From assembly GCA_028717785.1 (NCBI GenBank), contig JAQUND010000019.1:9156-26736 (forward strand): DNA of 17,581 nucleotides. The letters run 5' to 3'. The DNA is from Candidatus Nanoarchaeia archaeon. GTDB taxonomy: Archaea > Nanoarchaeota > Nanoarchaeia > SCGC-AAA011-G17 > JAFCDX01. Positions 1 to 7,031 of the stretch are shown piece by piece. Under the pieces are notes generated by a model. The model was not told where the DNA came from. It did no database searches and saw nothing but the letters and a program-made list of their open reading frames with translations. The position numbers and the translations under genes were made by a program. Numbering within the stretch: the stretch's first letter is position 1; every line of letters starts with the position of its first letter.

Positions 1-854
1 TCCTCTTCTTCATCATCCTCCTCTTCTTCATCTTCATCTTCTATATCTTCATCATCATCTTCTATATTTTCATTATCCTCTTCATCTTCTTCATCTTCTT
101 CATCTTCCCCATATAAAATCTTTTTTAATTCATCATAAGTATGAACAATTAATAATTCATCAAAAGACACTGTCTTTTTTATAAGTGATTCTTCTATGGG
201 TTCATCTCTTTCAATAAAATCAAAAGATTTAAATTCCATAAAAGTTACTTTCTTTCCATTAATTAAAGAATCTGTATCAGATGCTCTAAATACAATAGTT
301 TTTCCATCATCAATATCTACAAAATCTACTGGTTCCCCATCTTCTCCTTTAAAAAAAGCTTCTTCTATTAATTCTTTTTCAAATAAGAAATGAGAAATAT
401 TCCATACTTGTAAAGTATCAGGATCATTTTTTACATCTTGAATATTATAAAAACAAGTTCTCTTTGGCTTTAATGCTCCTGCTTCATCTCTTTTTCCTTC
501 GTTATAATATTGCTGTCTTAATTCACATATAGGACAGGGCTTTCCGTATGTTTCTTTTAAACAAACTACTTGAGCTTGAGTAGGTCCTATATTATTATGG
601 AAGTAAACATCTAACATATAGGATTCATCGCCAACTTTAGCATCATTAGTTTTTACTAAAGGATCATTTTTTGTTTTAATTAAATATGGAATAATATTTA
701 TTTTATTTTTTCCTTCCTTAGGCTTATAAAATTTAATATCATCAATTTTCTTCCAATCCATAGCAGAAGATCTACTTCCTGCCCCCCTTTCTCTAGTATC
801 GTATGATTTTTTTAATCTATCCCTTAGAGAATTTGATTTCTTTTTAGCTTTCAT
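1..854 (-). CDS. gp32-like single-stranded DNA-binding protein, 3' end outside the window
   Basis: I read an open frame from the ATG at 854, preceded by AGGAG, through the window edge, giving at least 284 residues. It probably coats ssDNA during replication and recombination. Residues 86-110 carry H86-x11-C98-x8-C107-x2-C110, nearly the zinc-site spacing of T4 gp32 (H-x12-C-x9-C-x2-C, from memory). The N-terminus is basic (MKAKKKSNSLRDRLKKS), and a KINIIPYL stretch and a CFYN segment are typical of phage proteins of this class. From about residue 249 the chain becomes almost pure Asp/Glu, the acidic tail that SSBs use to recruit partner proteins; the tail is still running at base 1. It is the last gene of the block, after the UvsY-like gene, which suits a recombination/replication role. 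About 10 of 33 Lys codons are AAG, so codon use is only mildly shifted. Confidence 0.8.
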   Translation of the reverse strand, partial: MKAKKKSNSLRDRLKKSYDTRERGAGSRSSAMDWKKIDDIKFYKPKEGKNKINIIPYLIKTKNDPLVKTNDAKVGDESYMLDVYFHNNIGPTQAQVVCLKETYGKPCPICELRQQYYNEGKRDEAGALKPKRTCFYNIQDVKNDPDTLQVWNISHFLFEKELIEEAFFKGEDGEPVDFVDIDDGKTIVFRASDTDSLINGKKVTFMEFKSFDFIERDEPIEESLIKKTVSFDELLIVHTYDELKKILYGEDEEDEEDEEDNENIEDDDEDIEDEDEEEEDDEEE

Positions 855-862
855 TTTTTCTC

Positions 863-1048
863 CTATTTTCCATTATTTGACATTTGGTATTTTCTATAAT
901 TTTGTGTAGCTTTATCTAATGCTTTTAAAACATCCTCAGGTTTTTGGTCTTCAGCTACTGTAGCTACAAATCCAATATCTTCAGTTTCATAATTACCTAA
1001 ATTAAACTTTCTTGAAAAATGTACTTCTGTTATTTTTATATTTTTCAT
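863..1048 (-). CDS. Small conserved-looking phage protein (NLGNYE type), function unknown
   Basis: This 61-residue protein starts directly after the stop of the upstream UvsY-like gene and 8 bases before the SSB gene, so the three are probably co-translated. The N-terminal half reads as a beta-strand hairpin containing FSRKFNLGNYE (residues 11-21), followed by GFVATVAEDQKPEDVLKAL. I remember similar short proteins with a NLGNYE motif in many phages and mobile elements next to SSB or recombination genes, but no function that I can name. No transmembrane segment or Cys motif is present. Confidence 0.7.
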   Translation of the reverse strand: MKNIKITEVHFSRKFNLGNYETEDIGFVATVAEDQKPEDVLKALDKATQNYRKYQMSNNGK

Positions 1049-1528
1049 TTACTTCCTCTTATTTAATTTATCCCTTATTACTCTTCCTCCTTTTTCTACA
1101 CTAGCATTACTTTTTCCAGCATTTGGAGCAGAATAGAATCCTCCTATTAATAATTTAATTTCATTGTCTAGCATAGCTTTTTTATGTTCCATAGCAGATA
1201 CACTAGCATTTAAAATATTTACTTCATGTTGACATTTCATATAATTTTCTTTAGCCTTTCTAACTTTTTCATCAGCAGCTACTTTTCCAGATATAGAACC
1301 TTCTGTTTTCTTTCCCCAGTTAGTTTCATCCCAATTTTCTCTATAATTAGTATCTACTTCCGCAGTGATTAATTTTAAAGAATCTTCAGTATCTAATAAA
1401 TTATTTTTATATTGAGCTAATTTATTAGTCCAATACCAAAAAATAGAAGGGTGCTTTTCACATTCAACATCTAATTTAAATTTATTTATTTTTATATCTT
1501 CTTCAAATGACCTTTCTTCTTTACTCAT
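1049..1528 (-). CDS. UvsY-like helical protein, putative recombination mediator
   Basis: This 159-residue protein is mostly charged helix. It has a pattern that I recognise from a phage family sometimes annotated as UvsY/recombination mediator: a WYWTNKLA segment near residues 31-38, a long helix with DTNYRENW (59-66), then a second helix ending in HKKAMLDNEIKLLIGGFYSAP (about residues 113-133). UvsY in T4 loads the recombinase on SSB-coated ssDNA. The position two genes before a gp32-like SSB fits this. The ribosome site is AAGGAAG, 8 bases before the ATG. A strong hairpin lies only 25 bases upstream, so expression may depend on read-through or processing. The family assignment rests on pattern memory; the length and all-helical nature agree, but another helical DNA-binding role is possible. 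Confidence 0.55.
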   Translation of the reverse strand: MSKEERSFEEDIKINKFKLDVECEKHPSIFWYWTNKLAQYKNNLLDTEDSLKLITAEVDTNYRENWDETNWGKKTEGSISGKVAADEKVRKAKENYMKCQHEVNILNASVSAMEHKKAMLDNEIKLLIGGFYSAPNAGKSNASVEKGGRVIRDKLNKRK

Positions 1529-1544
1529 ATTTATTCTTCCTTTT

Positions 1545-1585
1545 TAAAAATAAAAGGGATTACTCTTATAAAGAAATAACCCCTT
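1545..1585 (-). terminator. Rho-independent terminator or processing hairpin
   Basis: On the minus strand an 11-pair stem, AAGGGGTTATT with AGTAATCCCTT (bases 1575-1585 and 1554-1564, two G-U pairs), has a 10-base loop. It is followed by TTATTTTT. It lies 16 bases after the stop of the Lys/Asp/Glu-rich gene and just before the UvsY-like gene. It is the strongest stem I found in the window. Confidence 0.75.
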
Positions 1586-1600
1586 AAATAAAATATTTAA
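1584..1600. repeat. Perfect 7-bp AT-only inverted repeat
   Basis: TTAAATA-AAA-TATTTAA directly follows the stop codon at 1601 and touches the terminator stem. It has no GC pair and may be chance in such AT-rich DNA, but it could extend the secondary structure at this 3' end. Confidence 0.4.
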
Positions 1601-2062
1601 TTATTCATCCTCTTCATCATCGTCAAAATCATCATCATCAAATTCATCTTCCTCTTCGATATCTTCCTCCTCTTCATCACCGTCATCCGCTATAAAGTCA
1701 TCATCTTCTAGTGGCTTATCCTTCTTACTAACATACTTCTTCTTTGTCTTTTCTTCCTTTTCCTTTACTACTTCCTTCTTTTCAGTCTTAGACTTCCCCT
1801 TAGTCTTAGGCTTTTCTTTAATTTTAGTTTCCTTTACTGGCTTTTCCTTCTTTGTTTCTGCTTTAGCTGCCTTCTTTTCAGCCTTTTCCTTTTCAAAAGC
1901 AGCAGCTACCTTTTTAGCTTCAGAAATAATAGAAATACATTGCTTAGGCTTAAAATCTGTTCCTTTTCTTCCTCGGGGAAGTTCAAAGCCCTTGTTCTTT
2001 GCAGCTTGTCTAATAAAGGCTACATCCACTCCAGAATCTTCTGCCATCTCCCTACAAGTCAT
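1601..2062 (-). CDS. Lys/Ala-rich protein with acidic tail and HTH-like N-terminus, function unknown
   Basis: This is a 153-residue, three-part protein. Residues 1-50 (MTCREMAEDSGVDVAFIRQA and on) look like a small helix-turn-helix or Rho-N-like helical head. Residues 50-115 are a Lys/Ala/Glu repeat-like linker (KAEKKAAKAETKKEK type). Residues 118-153 are almost pure Asp/Glu. A basic linker plus an acidic tail suggests a nucleic-acid or protein-recruiting factor, perhaps a mimic of the SSB tail. The start has AGGAG about 8 bases upstream. It stands out by codon use: I count 29 AAG against 5 AAA for Lys, whereas neighbouring genes use AAA almost always. It is flanked on both sides by hairpins (2077-2104 and 1545-1585), so it may form its own transcript. 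I do not recognise the family. Confidence 0.7.
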   Translation of the reverse strand: MTCREMAEDSGVDVAFIRQAAKNKGFELPRGRKGTDFKPKQCISIISEAKKVAAAFEKEKAEKKAAKAETKKEKPVKETKIKEKPKTKGKSKTEKKEVVKEKEEKTKKKYVSKKDKPLEDDDFIADDGDEEEEDIEEEDEFDDDDFDDDEEDE

Positions 2063-2076
2063 AATATATTCTCCTA

Positions 2077-2104
2077 TAAAAAAATTATCTATTCATACGA
2101 ATAG
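2077..2104 (-). terminator. Possible weak terminator between two small genes
   Basis: After the stop at 2108, the minus strand reads CTATTC-GTAT-GAATAG (bases 2104-2089, a 6-bp stem with a 4-base loop), then ATAATTTTTTT. The stem holds only two GC pairs, so it may be a partial terminator. The ribosome site of the next gene follows the T run directly. Confidence 0.45.
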
Positions 2105-2107
2105 TTT

Positions 2108-2377
2108 TTAATTAGATAAAATTACTTCGCCTTTAAACGGAGTATTTTTAAATTTATTCATATCCCAACCATTAGAATAATAACCAATATAATAACTATA
2201 ACCTAAATCAAAAGATGAATCACAATCAATTACTTTATCTTTATTTAAAGATACTATAGTTCCAACTCCAGGACCTACAAAAAAAACAATAAAATGATCA
2301 TCTTCTTTTGATTGAAGTAATACTGGAACTTTTAATTTATCTTCTTTTTCTTCATCTAATTTAACTATACTTTTCAT
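2108..2377 (-). CDS. Small acidic beta-rich protein, function unknown
   Basis: This 89-residue protein has an AAGGAG ribosome site 12 bases before its ATG. It alternates hydrophobic and charged stretches (VPVLLQSKEDDHFIVFFVGPG, then YSYYIGYYSNGWDMNKF), which reads as a small beta fold with an aromatic patch. The C-terminus KNTPFKGEVILSN has no targeting signal. I do not recognise it. It is set between the clamp loader and the Lys/Asp/Glu-rich gene, and a 16-base AT element shared with another gap (2399-2414) lies before it. Confidence 0.6.
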   Translation of the reverse strand: MKSIVKLDEEKEDKLKVPVLLQSKEDDHFIVFFVGPGVGTIVSLNKDKVIDCDSSFDLGYSYYIGYYSNGWDMNKFKNTPFKGEVILSN

Positions 2378-2396
2378 TTATTTATTCTCCTTACTT

Positions 2397-2414
2397 ATAT
2401 ATTATATAGTATCT
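2397..2414 (-). promoter_or_regulatory. Recurrent AT element upstream of the 89-aa gene, possible promoter
   Basis: The minus strand reads AGATACTATATAATAT, with a TATAAT hexamer, immediately before the ribosome site AAGGAG. The same 16 bases occur at 15443-15458, and related elements lie at 10001-10017 and 6981-7000. I see no clear -35 box (TGCAAT lies 17 bases upstream), so a phage-specific promoter or chance AT richness are both possible. Confidence 0.35.
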
Positions 2415-2416
2415 CT

Positions 2417-3349
2417 CTATAATATTGCATTAAAACTGTTTAAAATAATACCAAATTTACCAGTATTATATGTATTTTCTTTAAAACAATCCATTACTAC
2501 AGCAGCCCTTTCATTTCTACTTTTTAATAATACGGCTGACATATAACCTAATATAATATATCTAACTGTTTCCGGTTCATCTAATTTATTATTTTCCTTC
2601 AATTTTCTTAATACTTCTGAAACATCTCCCCATTTACTTTTTATATTTAATAATACTCTACATAATTCTATTATTTCTGGATCATCATCAATATTAGTAT
2701 TACTATTTAAATATTTTAATTGGTCTTTTTCTTTTTCTATTTCAATAATACTTTCTAATAATACTAAGGACTTTCTAGGACTTCCATCAGCTTTTTCTGC
2801 TATAGTTTCTATAACTTCATCTGATATTTTTACTTTTTCTAATTTACATACTCTTTTTATAACTAATATTAATTCTTCTATTTTTAATTGTTTAAACTTT
2901 ATTTCTGTACTTCTATTCCTAATTGTATTTATTATTTTATTAGGTTCTGTAGTACATATAAAAAAGTAACAATGTTCTGGAGTATCTTCTAAAGCTTTTA
3001 ATATAGCATTCATAAAATTATTATTAAGTTTATGAGCTTCATCTAAAATAAAAACAGTAGAATTTCCATCTGTAGGAGAATACCTCATTTGATCTATAAT
3101 TTGTCTAGCTGTATCAATTCCTCTATCTGATGAAGAATTAATTTCATTAATAGATAATTCTCCAGCATTTAAAATATATTTAGCCATTATTCTAGCAACT
3201 GTAGTTTTACCACATCCAGATGGACCTGATAAAAGAAAAACATGGCTATGGTTCTTTTTATTTAAAATACTTTTTAATGAAAGTATAGCTTCTTTATTCC
3301 CTTCCATTTCTTCAAAAGTTGATGGCCGATATTTAGTATATAATGTCAT
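2417..3349 (-). CDS. DNA polymerase clamp loader large subunit, AAA+ ATPase (DnaX/RFC/gp44-like)
   Basis: This 310-residue protein loads the sliding clamp (the gene at 7032-8093) on primed DNA using ATP. The whole AAA+ core is present: Walker A GPSGCGKTT (42-50), Walker B VFILDEAH (99-106, DEAH), sensor 1 CTTEPNK (132-138), an NRSTEIKF segment (145-152) at the place of the clamp-loader SRC arginine-finger motif, and sensor 2 GSPRKSL (189-195). The N-terminal TLYTKYRPSTFEEMEG is the typical clamp-loader opening (YRPxxFxE). After residue 210 an all-helical collar domain follows. Length matches T4 gp44 (about 320) rather than full bacterial DnaX. No separate small subunit is recognisable in the window. 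The start has AAGGAG 8 bases upstream. Confidence 0.92.
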   Translation of the reverse strand: MTLYTKYRPSTFEEMEGNKEAILSLKSILNKKNHSHVFLLSGPSGCGKTTVARIMAKYILNAGELSINEINSSSDRGIDTARQIIDQMRYSPTDGNSTVFILDEAHKLNNNFMNAILKALEDTPEHCYFFICTTEPNKIINTIRNRSTEIKFKQLKIEELILVIKRVCKLEKVKISDEVIETIAEKADGSPRKSLVLLESIIEIEKEKDQLKYLNSNTNIDDDPEIIELCRVLLNIKSKWGDVSEVLRKLKENNKLDEPETVRYIILGYMSAVLLKSRNERAAVVMDCFKENTYNTGKFGIILNSFNAIL

Positions 3350-3367
3350 TAAATACTCCTTATTATA

Positions 3368-3667
3368 TTATATATAAACTCTAAATTTTTTTCGCAATCT
3401 TTTCATAATTCTTACATATTTTTTATTCTTATATGTATCTATTAATTTTGAATTATAAATATATCTTAAATGTTCTATATTAGTTTCTACATCAGCTATT
3501 TCTTTTATTATATTATTTTCATCATAATTTTTATTTAAATGTTGAAGAATAGCTAATGATAATTCATTACATTCTTCTGCTAGTTTAGATAGTATCCATT
3601 TTTTACTATTCACTTTTATATTTATTTGTATAATTTCTTCTTTTTTATTTTTATCTAATAATTTCAT
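3368..3667 (-). CDS. MazG-like nucleotide pyrophosphohydrolase, all-alpha NTP-PPase
   Basis: This 99-residue protein should cut the alpha-beta bond of NTPs or dNTPs. The family's Mg-binding pattern EExxE...ExxD is visible as E31-E32-x2-E35 and E56-x2-D59, with helical spacing and no disruptive insertion. The C-terminus is strongly basic (KNKKYVRIMKRLRKKF). Its ATG overlaps the stop of the upstream, second MazG-type gene by 4 bases (ATGA), so the two are translationally coupled and probably act on the same nucleotide pool. In phages such enzymes shape dNTP pools or lower host alarmone levels; which substrate applies here cannot be read from the sequence. Confidence 0.75.
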   Translation of the reverse strand: MKLLDKNKKEEIIQINIKVNSKKWILSKLAEECNELSLAILQHLNKNYDENNIIKEIADVETNIEHLRYIYNSKLIDTYKNKKYVRIMKRLRKKFRVYI

Positions 3668-4176
3668 CCATTTTCCTTTTCATAAATAGCTTGTCTTAAA
3701 TACATAACTAAATCTAAAGCTTCTTGATATGCATCCATTAAACTATTCCTACCGTTATGAGTTAATAAATAAGTATCATATTTTTTATTTCCTTGTTCAG
3801 CTCTATCTTTTAAATCTTTTTCAACTAAATCTAAAACTTTTATACTTTTTTCTGTTTTAATTGGATCTGGTTCATGAAGAGCAGCTTTATTTTCCTTTTT
3901 AATATTTATTTCAAAATTATTATACCATGAATTATTACAATAACTTTTTCCTAAACCATTATCTTGAAATAATGCAAAAGTAATATCATTTCTTAGTCCT
4001 TTTTGATCACTACCACATTCTGGACATTTATCTTTACATTCATCAAATAATATTTTTTTATGTTTAGAATATAAATGTTTTATATTATCTTCATCATTTA
4101 AACTTTTTTTAAAATCACAAAATTTACATATTCCATCTTTAAAATAAAGATACCAGTAAAAATTAGCATATCTCAT
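3664..4176 (-). CDS. Zinc-finger/MazG-type fusion, putative dNTP pyrophosphohydrolase
   Basis: This 170-residue, two-part protein starts with a metal-binding head: C17-x2-C20-x13-H34-x4-H39, followed by C47-x3-C51-x2-C54 (CKDKCPEC). The C-terminal part, residues 115-165, holds DRAEQGNKKYDTYLLTHNGR and then DAYQEALDLVMYLRQAI. This is the hallmark of a phage MazG-like family with a G-x-x-x-Y...NGR...DAYEEALD signature, some members of which are called dATP/dGTP diphosphohydrolases (MazZ-like). It would hydrolyse dNTPs to dNMPs. AAGGAG lies before the ATG. Fusion with a zinc domain suggests tethering to DNA or a partner. It is coupled to a second MazG-type gene by an ATGA overlap. Confidence 0.75.
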   Translation of the reverse strand: MRYANFYWYLYFKDGICKFCDFKKSLNDEDNIKHLYSKHKKILFDECKDKCPECGSDQKGLRNDITFALFQDNGLGKSYCNNSWYNNFEINIKKENKAALHEPDPIKTEKSIKVLDLVEKDLKDRAEQGNKKYDTYLLTHNGRNSLMDAYQEALDLVMYLRQAIYEKENG

Positions 4177-4194
4177 TTTATTTCTCCTTTATTA

Positions 4195-4377
4195 TCAAAA
4201 TTTTTTTATTGTTTTTATTTTATTTTTTGGTGAATTATTAATAATTTTAATTAAACAGTCTATACAAAAAATATGAACATTTCCTATTATATCTTCAATA
4301 TGAACAGTTAAATTATTTTTACTATCACAAATATCACATTTTGATTCGTTATCATAAAATAATACTTTATTTTCCAT
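4195..4377 (-). CDS. Small zinc-ribbon-like protein, function unknown
   Basis: This 60-residue protein has two CxxC pairs, C14-x2-C17 (CDIC) and C38-x2-C41 (CIDC), which together would bind one zinc. The tail is basic (NNSPKNKIKTIKKF). Its ATG lies 11 bases inside the end of the polymerase gene, and AAGGAG sits about 10 bases upstream in the polymerase 3' end, which supports the start. A nucleic-acid or polymerase-accessory role is a guess from context. Confidence 0.65.
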   Translation of the reverse strand: MENKVLFYDNESKCDICDSKNNLTVHIEDIIGNVHIFCIDCLIKIINNSPKNKIKTIKKF

Positions 4378-6970
4378 TTAATATAACTCCTTTAGACATA
4401 TTAGCCCAATTCCCATTAATATCTGAAACACCTTTTTCTATTTGTAAAGGAACTATAAGCCAATCCCAATACTCTCTTATTTTCTGTGTTCCATAATACC
4501 ATATTAAATAATCTAATTCTTCTTCCTCCTCTGGTGGAAAATCTGGATAAATACTATCATGAATTTGCCCATCTATAATAGTTTGCATTCTACGTTTTTT
4601 TATTTGTTCTAATAATTTAATTAATGTCCATAATAAACAATGAAAAGCTGGACCTTGTACTTGATAATTTAATATTTCATTATTAGTCATAGGTCCTTGA
4701 AATCTAAATCCATTTAAAGTATCTATATATCCATTTTTATTATATGTCTTTACTGTTTTTTCTTTCCATTCATATCCTACATTAAATTCATTCCAAAAAT
4801 CTTGTTCTACTTTTTTTACATGATTAATATAATCATCTAAATTATATATTCCTTGTTTTTTTAAATATATTCTAGTTTCTTTTTCACAATTTTCATATAA
4901 TTGAGAAGCTGTATTTTTATACCATGATCCATAAAAAGTAGGAAATATAAAACTATTTTTAGTTACATATCTAACATTTTTAGAATATCCTTCATTTTTC
5001 ATTACTTCATCAATAGACATTAAAAATAATTTAGCCGCAAATCCTCTATGGGGATCTTTTCCTGATTCTATATATTTAATTAAATTAGGGTCTTTATTAC
5101 AACAAGCTATTATTTTTACTTCCATAGCTCCGTAATCATATTCTCCTAATATATTTCCTTTTCTGGGACCTAACAATTTTCTTAATAGTTTAGCAGCTTC
5201 TTCATCATGTTTAGGTATATTTTGAAAATTAGGATCAGAACTAGATGATCTAAAAGAGCTAACAAAATTAAGATTATAAAAAGAATGTAATATATTATTA
5301 TGTGATTCTCTAATAAATCCTTTTAAATAAGTATTATTTATTTTTTGCCATCTCCTCCATTCTAAGCAATCTTTTACTATAGGTATTTTATATTTTTTTA
5401 ATGATTCTATGTCACTTTTAGGTTTATTTGATTTTAAAGTAGTTTCTTTTACTTCATATTTTAAAATATTAAAAAGTAAATGAGTAATATCCTGGGGAGC
5501 ACTTATTCTGAATTGTTTATCTTTATCCCATTTTTTTAATTCTTCTGATTTTAATATTTTTTGTTCTATTAAATCCATTTTGTTTTGTAAGTTATCATAT
5601 TCTTTTTTAGCTTCTATTTCATTAAATACTATTCCATTTTGTTCTAATTCTGATAATGCCATAGAGCCTTTAAAAAAGAATTTAGCTCCTTTTCTTAAAT
5701 GGGGTTCTAAATGTTCTTTTTGATATTCATATTCTTTAAATGTAAATAAACTATCAGCAGCATTATATAATAATTTTTTATCTAACGGAGATTCATCTAT
5801 TCTATTTATTGCATTAGCTCCATATATTTCTACTTCTTTTGGTAAAGCTTCTAAATAAGGATCAATATCAGAATCATATCCTAATACACCAAAATGAATA
5901 TAAGTATAAAACTTTAGATTAGTCTTTTTATTATTATATAAAGAATGCCCCCCTAACATAGTATCCCAATAAAAATTATTTATTTCTATTCCTTTAGTAT
6001 CATTAAATCCTCCACGTACTATACTCCATAAGTTTTCAAACTTTCCATTATGGCATATTTTTTTTACATTACTATCTAAAAATTGAATAAATCTTTTTCT
6101 AAACTTTTTATCATTAAAATAAGGAAAAGAATATGAAAATAAACCATCTGATAATGAAACACAACTAATATGATGGCCTTCTCTATGTGGTTTTTTCCCT
6201 GTAGTTTCATAATCAAAAGATACATATTCTTTATTAGTAAATTCTTCTATTATTTCTATTGCTTTATCTTTATCATAAATAGGAATACAATCCGATAAAT
6301 AATTACTACTATAAAAAGGTTGCTTTGATAATTCTATAGCTTTTTGTATAGTATTTTTTATTTGGTTTTTTATTATTAAATCTTCTCTATCTTCATTTTT
6401 TCCTTTTTTATATACTGATAATAAATCCCAAGTTGGACATATCCATTTTTTTAGTTCCTGATCTGGTATAAATGTATTTACCCAATCTACTATAGAACAT
6501 CCTGAAATCCTTCCTTGTAGTCTATGTCCTATTAAAGCTTCTATAGAAACTTTTCCTAAAGTTATTATTACTTTAGGATTAATTCTTTCTATATCTTTTT
6601 GCAAATATTTTCTACAAGCATTTATTTGTATATTAGTAAGTTTATTAGTTGTATGGCATTTTACAGCATTAGTAAAATAAAAATCATCATATAAATCATA
6701 TCTTAATTCTAAAATAATATTTTTTAATAATTGTCCTGTTTTTCCACTAAATTGTTTATTTTTTTCGTCTTCTGTTTTTCCTGGATTTTCATTTATAATT
6801 AATATTCCTAATTTTCCATTTCCCGATAATTTCATTTTAGGAGAATTACAAGTATTAGATAATCCACATTTAGAACAAGAATAAATCACTGGTTTTTTTA
6901 TTTTAGATTTTACAATTTCATCTCCACGAATTATAGATGTTTCTTTTATATCAAAAAATCCTTTTTTCAT
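4367..6970 (-). CDS. Family A DNA polymerase with N-terminal UDG-like domain and 3'-5' exonuclease
   Basis: This 867-residue replicative polymerase joins three modules. Residues 30-215 resemble family 4 uracil-DNA glycosylases: C32-x2-C35-x69-C105-x13-C119 matches the FeS ligand spacing, and NENPGKTED (60-68) and TNAVKC (100-105) match its motifs. The HPS catalytic motif appears as PTWDLLS (179-185), without His. Residues 245-410 are a DEDDy exonuclease: FDYETTG (D253, E255), HNGKFE (307-312, Glu where Asp is usual) and YNAAD (402-406). The polymerase domain has motif A EYDYGAMEVKIIA (D612), motif B R667-x3-K671 leading to FYG (679-681), and motif C IHDS (803-806). A UDG-like domain fused to a family A polymerase is known from SPO1-type phages. 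It follows its sliding clamp gene, with the ribosome site AGGAAG. Confidence 0.93.
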   Translation of the reverse strand: MKKGFFDIKETSIIRGDEIVKSKIKKPVIYSCSKCGLSNTCNSPKMKLSGNGKLGILIINENPGKTEDEKNKQFSGKTGQLLKNIILELRYDLYDDFYFTNAVKCHTTNKLTNIQINACRKYLQKDIERINPKVIITLGKVSIEALIGHRLQGRISGCSIVDWVNTFIPDQELKKWICPTWDLLSVYKKGKNEDREDLIIKNQIKNTIQKAIELSKQPFYSSNYLSDCIPIYDKDKAIEIIEEFTNKEYVSFDYETTGKKPHREGHHISCVSLSDGLFSYSFPYFNDKKFRKRFIQFLDSNVKKICHNGKFENLWSIVRGGFNDTKGIEINNFYWDTMLGGHSLYNNKKTNLKFYTYIHFGVLGYDSDIDPYLEALPKEVEIYGANAINRIDESPLDKKLLYNAADSLFTFKEYEYQKEHLEPHLRKGAKFFFKGSMALSELEQNGIVFNEIEAKKEYDNLQNKMDLIEQKILKSEELKKWDKDKQFRISAPQDITHLLFNILKYEVKETTLKSNKPKSDIESLKKYKIPIVKDCLEWRRWQKINNTYLKGFIRESHNNILHSFYNLNFVSSFRSSSSDPNFQNIPKHDEEAAKLLRKLLGPRKGNILGEYDYGAMEVKIIACCNKDPNLIKYIESGKDPHRGFAAKLFLMSIDEVMKNEGYSKNVRYVTKNSFIFPTFYGSWYKNTASQLYENCEKETRIYLKKQGIYNLDDYINHVKKVEQDFWNEFNVGYEWKEKTVKTYNKNGYIDTLNGFRFQGPMTNNEILNYQVQGPAFHCLLWTLIKLLEQIKKRRMQTIIDGQIHDSIYPDFPPEEEEELDYLIWYYGTQKIREYWDWLIVPLQIEKGVSDINGNWANMSKGVILNGK

Positions 6971-6980
6971 TATACTTCCT

Positions 6981-7000
6981 ATACTATTATTATATACTTT
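6981..7000 (-). promoter_or_regulatory. AT element before the polymerase gene, possible promoter
   Basis: The 61-base gap between clamp and polymerase genes holds AAAGTATATAATAATAGTAT on the minus strand, with TATAAT, close before the ribosome site. It is related to the elements at 2397-2414, 10001-10017 and 15443-15458. The rest of the gap is A/T runs without a strong hairpin. No -35 box is clear. Confidence 0.3.
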
Positions 7001-7031
7001 TTTAAATATTTTTTTAAATAAAAGTTTTTAA

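Noticed and set aside
1..105. Tandem microsatellite of CTTCAT-like units
   Set aside because: The repeat is explained by the Asp/Glu tail codons of the SSB gene.
196..393. Plus-strand open frame of 65 codons
   Set aside because: It lies opposite the SSB gene, is Ser/Lys-rich as expected from complementing Asp/Glu/Phe codons, and has no ribosome site.
3664..4176. Z-genome (2-aminoadenine) phage system suggested by the MazZ-like enzyme and family A polymerase
   Set aside because: No PurZ or DatZ gene is visible, and the NGR...DAYQEALDL family also occurs in phages with normal adenine.
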